Positions 5,073 through 7,632 of a stretch of 7,632 nt of DNA are shown here, piece by piece. Source of the stretch: JAGXLC01 sp046545815 (lineage in GTDB: Bacteria > Bacteroidota > Bacteroidia > Bacteroidales > UBA12077); contig JBKGZA010000158.1 in assembly GCA_046545815.1 (NCBI GenBank), positions 1 to 7,632 of the forward strand, read 5' to 3'. The notes beneath the pieces were generated by a model. The model was not told the origin of the DNA. It ran no database searches and was given only the letters and a program-made list of their open reading frames with translations. The first letter of the stretch is position 1. Each line of letters opens with the position of its first letter. Both the position numbers and the translations under genes were made by a program.

Positions 5073-6809
5073 GGCTGGTGGATCAGGGGGTGGCTCCGGT
5101 TCTTCTTCAGATGAAGTTTCACCATATTTTATATTTTTTCCAAAAACAGGCCGGATCATCAGTGTGCCCTCAAGTCTGGAAGACAGCCATTCACCGGATT
5201 TGTTGTAGAACACCTTGTCATTGTTCACATTGTTGACGTCAAAACCGACATTCAGCATTTCCCTATTGAATTTTTGATATCCGATAAAAAAATGGTCTGC
5301 TTCAATAAAAGGTTTTTCTTTCAGGACATAATTGTGAAACTGATTCACACTGTCTTCATATACCGGCCTGGACTCCTGTTGTTCATAAATCACCCGCCCC
5401 GGCTTACCATCATTATCGGCCCATATCATGAGCTTAAAACTATTTCTGCCGGCATTATGGAGGGTTTGATTGAAATACATCTGGATGGCCTGAAGGGTGT
5501 CGGGGGTATAATTGCGGAACCTAAAGGCTACCATCGCATTTTCGCTTCCTTCTCCCGGAATGCCATACCCATTCTCTGCCGTACCATCATCATAGGCATA
5601 GTAATTATAAAACTTCTGCAAATAACGGATGGTGTCATTCCAGCGGTAAGGAGCCCTTTCACTGGTGGTATCGGTAACCAGATAGCTTTTGATCTCGAAA
5701 AGGGCTGAATCCCGGCCTTCATAAGGGAAAATATATTCTATTGTCCGTGGATAAGTCTCTTTGGTGTACGGTGGAATATCGTCGCCTGTCCCCCCCGTAA
5801 ATTCCTCTATTTTATTGTCGCTTATCCTGTCAATGATCTCAAACTCCCGGGATATATTCCATACCTTATTGCCCAGGTTCCTGTAGGTAACAGACAAACT
5901 GTTCCCCATTTCATAGGGATTTGCATCGGGAAAATGCTCCCAGGGCACCGACTCATAATTGACCAACAGCGACTCCAAAGGTTTGACAAAAGCAATGTCA
6001 TTGATTATGGTATCGCGGTGGGAGCGGTTTGTGTCCAGACGGATAAAATCAAGGTGCCAGTGATCAATATTGCTGGCCATGCTGGGAATTTCATCAGAGC
6101 CCGAAAAACTGGCATAATTCCGAAACCTGAAGCGAAAACCTTTTTTCAGATGTTTTTCCTTTTTAACCGGTACCATTGCCTGATAAAATTTTCTGTGGCC
6201 AAGCGGGCCTGTATATATCTTTTCAAAAGAGCCGGCAGCATAATTCCGCAGGTACAAGGTATCTTCCCTGCTGTATGAAGCGCTCCACATGTTTTGCCAC
6301 CGGGCAGAATCCGGAGAATAATACTGGAGAATAAGCGAATCCTGAAATTCCCCTCCCGAGGTATCTCCTCTGCCACCTGACTGATAGTAAAAGCTAAGGT
6401 AAACAGAGTCCGAGGGCTCCAATTCAATATCTATAGGCTTAGAGGTCAGCTCATCAGCCTTAAAACCGTTGGGATTAGCGTGAGCATTGGAATAGAGCAT
6501 GCCTTTCCCGTCGAGGGCATCCATTGTCAATACCCCTATGGAAGGAGGATTAACCGCATACTGGTAATTCATATACCCATGATTGTCTTCCCAGAATCCG
6601 TCAAAAGGGTAGCCCACACCCCGGGAAAAATCGTCAATAAAGGGCAATGAAAGGGTATCGGGGTAAACTGAAGGAGATTGTTTTACTGATTTTTGCATTT
6701 TGCGGGACGAAGCTACGCCGGTCAAAACTTCCTGTGAATGTGTCGGCAAAGCCAGAAAAATCAGAAAAAACAAAAACACCACGAGGCTATTGTAATGAAT
6801 CGCCTTCAT
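4839..6809 (-). CDS. Exported protein with T9SS type A sorting domain
   Basis: A 656-residue exported protein. Residues 1-25 form a signal peptide: Lys2, the hydrophobic core LVVFLFFLIFLALP, and likely cleavage after THS. The body is rich in aromatic residues and predicted beta structure. An early module (about 50-260) contains DTLSLPFIDDFSRG and an HWHLDFIRL strand, resembling the jelly-roll, MAM/LamG-like start of other Bacteroidota T9SS cargo. A later segment (about 400-555) contains YAYDDGTAENGYGI and FKLMIWADNDGKPG. A proline/acidic linker (EEEPEPPPDPP, about 567-578) leads to the sorting domain at about 580-656: FEIYPNPVRSELHV, SIFDVQGR, LPAGMYLLKL, KKFLISR. That domain directs the protein across the outer membrane through the type IX system, where it is usually cleaved. 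No catalytic motif was recognised. The start at 6807-6809 overlaps the PASTA gene by 23 nt, suggesting translational coupling. I recall homologues in this gene position in other Bacteroidota, but their function is unknown to me. Confidence 0.88.
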   Translation of the reverse strand: MKAIHYNSLVVFLFFLIFLALPTHSQEVLTGVASSRKMQKSVKQSPSVYPDTLSLPFIDDFSRGVGYPFDGFWEDNHGYMNYQYAVNPPSIGVLTMDALDGKGMLYSNAHANPNGFKADELTSKPIDIELEPSDSVYLSFYYQSGGRGDTSGGEFQDSLILQYYSPDSARWQNMWSASYSREDTLYLRNYAAGSFEKIYTGPLGHRKFYQAMVPVKKEKHLKKGFRFRFRNYASFSGSDEIPSMASNIDHWHLDFIRLDTNRSHRDTIINDIAFVKPLESLLVNYESVPWEHFPDANPYEMGNSLSVTYRNLGNKVWNISREFEIIDRISDNKIEEFTGGTGDDIPPYTKETYPRTIEYIFPYEGRDSALFEIKSYLVTDTTSERAPYRWNDTIRYLQKFYNYYAYDDGTAENGYGIPGEGSENAMVAFRFRNYTPDTLQAIQMYFNQTLHNAGRNSFKLMIWADNDGKPGRVIYEQQESRPVYEDSVNQFHNYVLKEKPFIEADHFFIGYQKFNREMLNVGFDVNNVNNDKVFYNKSGEWLSSRLEGTLMIRPVFGKNIKYGETSSEEEPEPPPDPPAFEIYPNPVRSELHVDIEENNYRDYSCSIFDVQGRAVVKERRLKRTLNLEHLPAGMYLLKLRNRINNSVKVKKFLISR

Positions 6810-7632
6810 TCAAATGAAGTTTAATTTGAGATGTATCGACATGAGTCGTATCTGCCCCCGGAAGTTTTGTGGAATCCACTGAGATCCATAAATCAATATA
6901 AGTTCCCAGATTCACCTGTTTGCCTTCCTCATAAGGAGGATATTGCCGCCATACAAAAGCCTCCGATGAATCTTCCTCATTATTAATGGTGGTATCCATC
7001 CTAATGGCCCCCACGTTCATTGCGTTCTGAATAATCCTGTCTTCTGCCTCGTCCCAGTGATAGCCCACAAGATCGGGAAGCCCGGCGCTCTCATCGCTTC
7101 CTCTACCCACAACCAGCTCCACTTCAGTTCCTTTGGGCACAAGGTCTCCCGACTCAATCTCCTCATTGTCCACTTTTTGCTTCAAGACATTGTTAACGGC
7201 TATGTCAGGCTCATGAGACAGCTTGCCCACTTTTAACCCTGAATTATTCAGTATGGCTTTGGCATGACGATGAGAAACCCCAACCACATTGGGCATTCTA
7301 ACCATCTCCTGGGTGGTGGCATTCTTTGTAAGGAAAATCGTTCTTCCTTCTTTTACATGAAATCCTGCCGGCGGATTCTGCTTTGCAACCGTTCCTTTAG
7401 GCCAGTCCTCCTGAAATACCGAATCAGGGACCTCAACATCCAGATCGTGATTTTCGGCAACTTGTTCGGCTTCCTCTATGGTCATTTTCTTAAAATCAGG
7501 CAAAGGAAAGGAATCTCCGTGTTGGGTATAGATATTGAGAAATATGAACGAGGAGGAAAATAGAACGACAGCGAGTACTAAAGCTATAATCAGGTGTTTA
7601 AGAAAATCTTTTGTTAGAATAAATTGCAGAAG
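6787..7632 (-). CDS. Membrane-anchored three-PASTA-domain protein (5' end outside window)
   Basis: The frame is open from the right edge to TAG at 6787-6789, giving 281 visible residues. A TTG at 7501-7503 is not the start: upstream of it the frame encodes a short cytoplasmic stretch (LLQFILTKDFLKH) and one membrane helix (LIIALVLAVVLFSSSFIFL), as expected for this family, so only a few codons are probably missing. Three PASTA domains follow at about visible residues 44-104 (LPDFKKMTIEEAEQVAE), 113-176 (MPNVVGVSHRHAKAILNNSG) and 185-254 (LPDLVGYHWDEAEDRII), then a short tail. PASTA domains bind peptidoglycan or muropeptides in Ser/Thr kinases and PBPs; here no kinase or transpeptidase domain is visible, and there is little room for one before the membrane helix unless the gene runs far beyond the edge. 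The domains are predicted to be periplasmic. The gene overlaps the T9SS-protein gene by 23 nt and leads the block ending in ddl, fitting an envelope role that remains unproven. Confidence 0.87.
   Translation of the reverse strand, partial: LLQFILTKDFLKHLIIALVLAVVLFSSSFIFLNIYTQHGDSFPLPDFKKMTIEEAEQVAENHDLDVEVPDSVFQEDWPKGTVAKQNPPAGFHVKEGRTIFLTKNATTQEMVRMPNVVGVSHRHAKAILNNSGLKVGKLSHEPDIAVNNVLKQKVDNEEIESGDLVPKGTEVELVVGRGSDESAGLPDLVGYHWDEAEDRIIQNAMNVGAIRMDTTINNEEDSSEAFVWRQYPPYEEGKQVNLGTYIDLWISVDSTKLPGADTTHVDTSQIKLHLNEGDSLQ
6804..6819 (-). promoter_or_regulatory. Inverted repeat enclosing the T9SS-protein start codon
   Basis: On the minus strand the message reads CTTCATTTGAATGAAG: a 6-bp stem with a TTGA loop. 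The start codon of the T9SS-protein gene lies in the 3' arm. It also lies inside the end of the PASTA gene, so ribosomes finishing that gene would open it. This could enforce coupled translation. The stem is short and A/T-rich, so the effect may be weak. Confidence 0.4.

Noticed and set aside
1..7632. CRISPR array, tRNA, rRNA or insertion sequence
   Set aside because: I saw no regularly spaced direct repeats, cloverleaf-like or rRNA-like stretch, transposase or paired terminal repeats in the window.

Overview
The window looks like a chromosomal segment from a member of the Bacteroidota. Three things suggest this: a secreted protein ending in a type IX secretion (T9SS type A) sorting domain, A/T-rich starts with weak or no Shine-Dalgarno sequences, and the minus-strand gene order PASTA protein - T9SS protein - RluD-type pseudouridine synthase - D-Ala-D-Ala ligase, which I recall as common in this phylum. 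Genus cannot be told from the sequence.

Left part, plus strand (1-1889): the C-terminal end of a WYL-domain protein enters from the left edge. Its stop codon lies inside a degraded second gene, the C-terminal half of a PD-(D/E)XK nuclease-like protein that has lost its start and N-terminal half. A 184-bp spacer follows, holding a perfect 34-bp palindrome. Then comes a complete nitronate monooxygenase-family flavoprotein with a C-terminal four-cysteine cluster. A strong hairpin terminator at about 1954-1996 separates it from the convergent minus-strand block and probably serves both directions.

Right part, minus strand (7632 down to 2028): a membrane-anchored protein with three PASTA domains runs in from the right edge. 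It overlaps a T9SS-exported protein by 23 nt. That gene is followed after 7 nt by an RluD-family pseudouridine synthase, and after 58 nt by D-alanine-D-alanine ligase. A Yip1-family membrane protein lies 115 nt further on. The first three genes are almost certainly one transcript. ddl may also have its own promoter, since a good match to the Bacteroidota -7 box lies in its upstream gap. PASTA domains bind peptidoglycan or muropeptides in other bacteria, and Ddl makes the D-Ala-D-Ala peptidoglycan precursor, so the block has a cell-envelope theme with an rRNA modification enzyme carried along.

Most of the window is ordinary core-genome content. The parts that deserve a second look are the decayed nuclease fragment with its out-of-frame junction to the WYL gene, and the perfect palindrome just upstream of the flavoprotein gene. 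I see no convincing new defence or mobile system, tRNA, rRNA, CRISPR array or insertion sequence. No stretch longer than about 185 bases lacks a gene or gene remnant.
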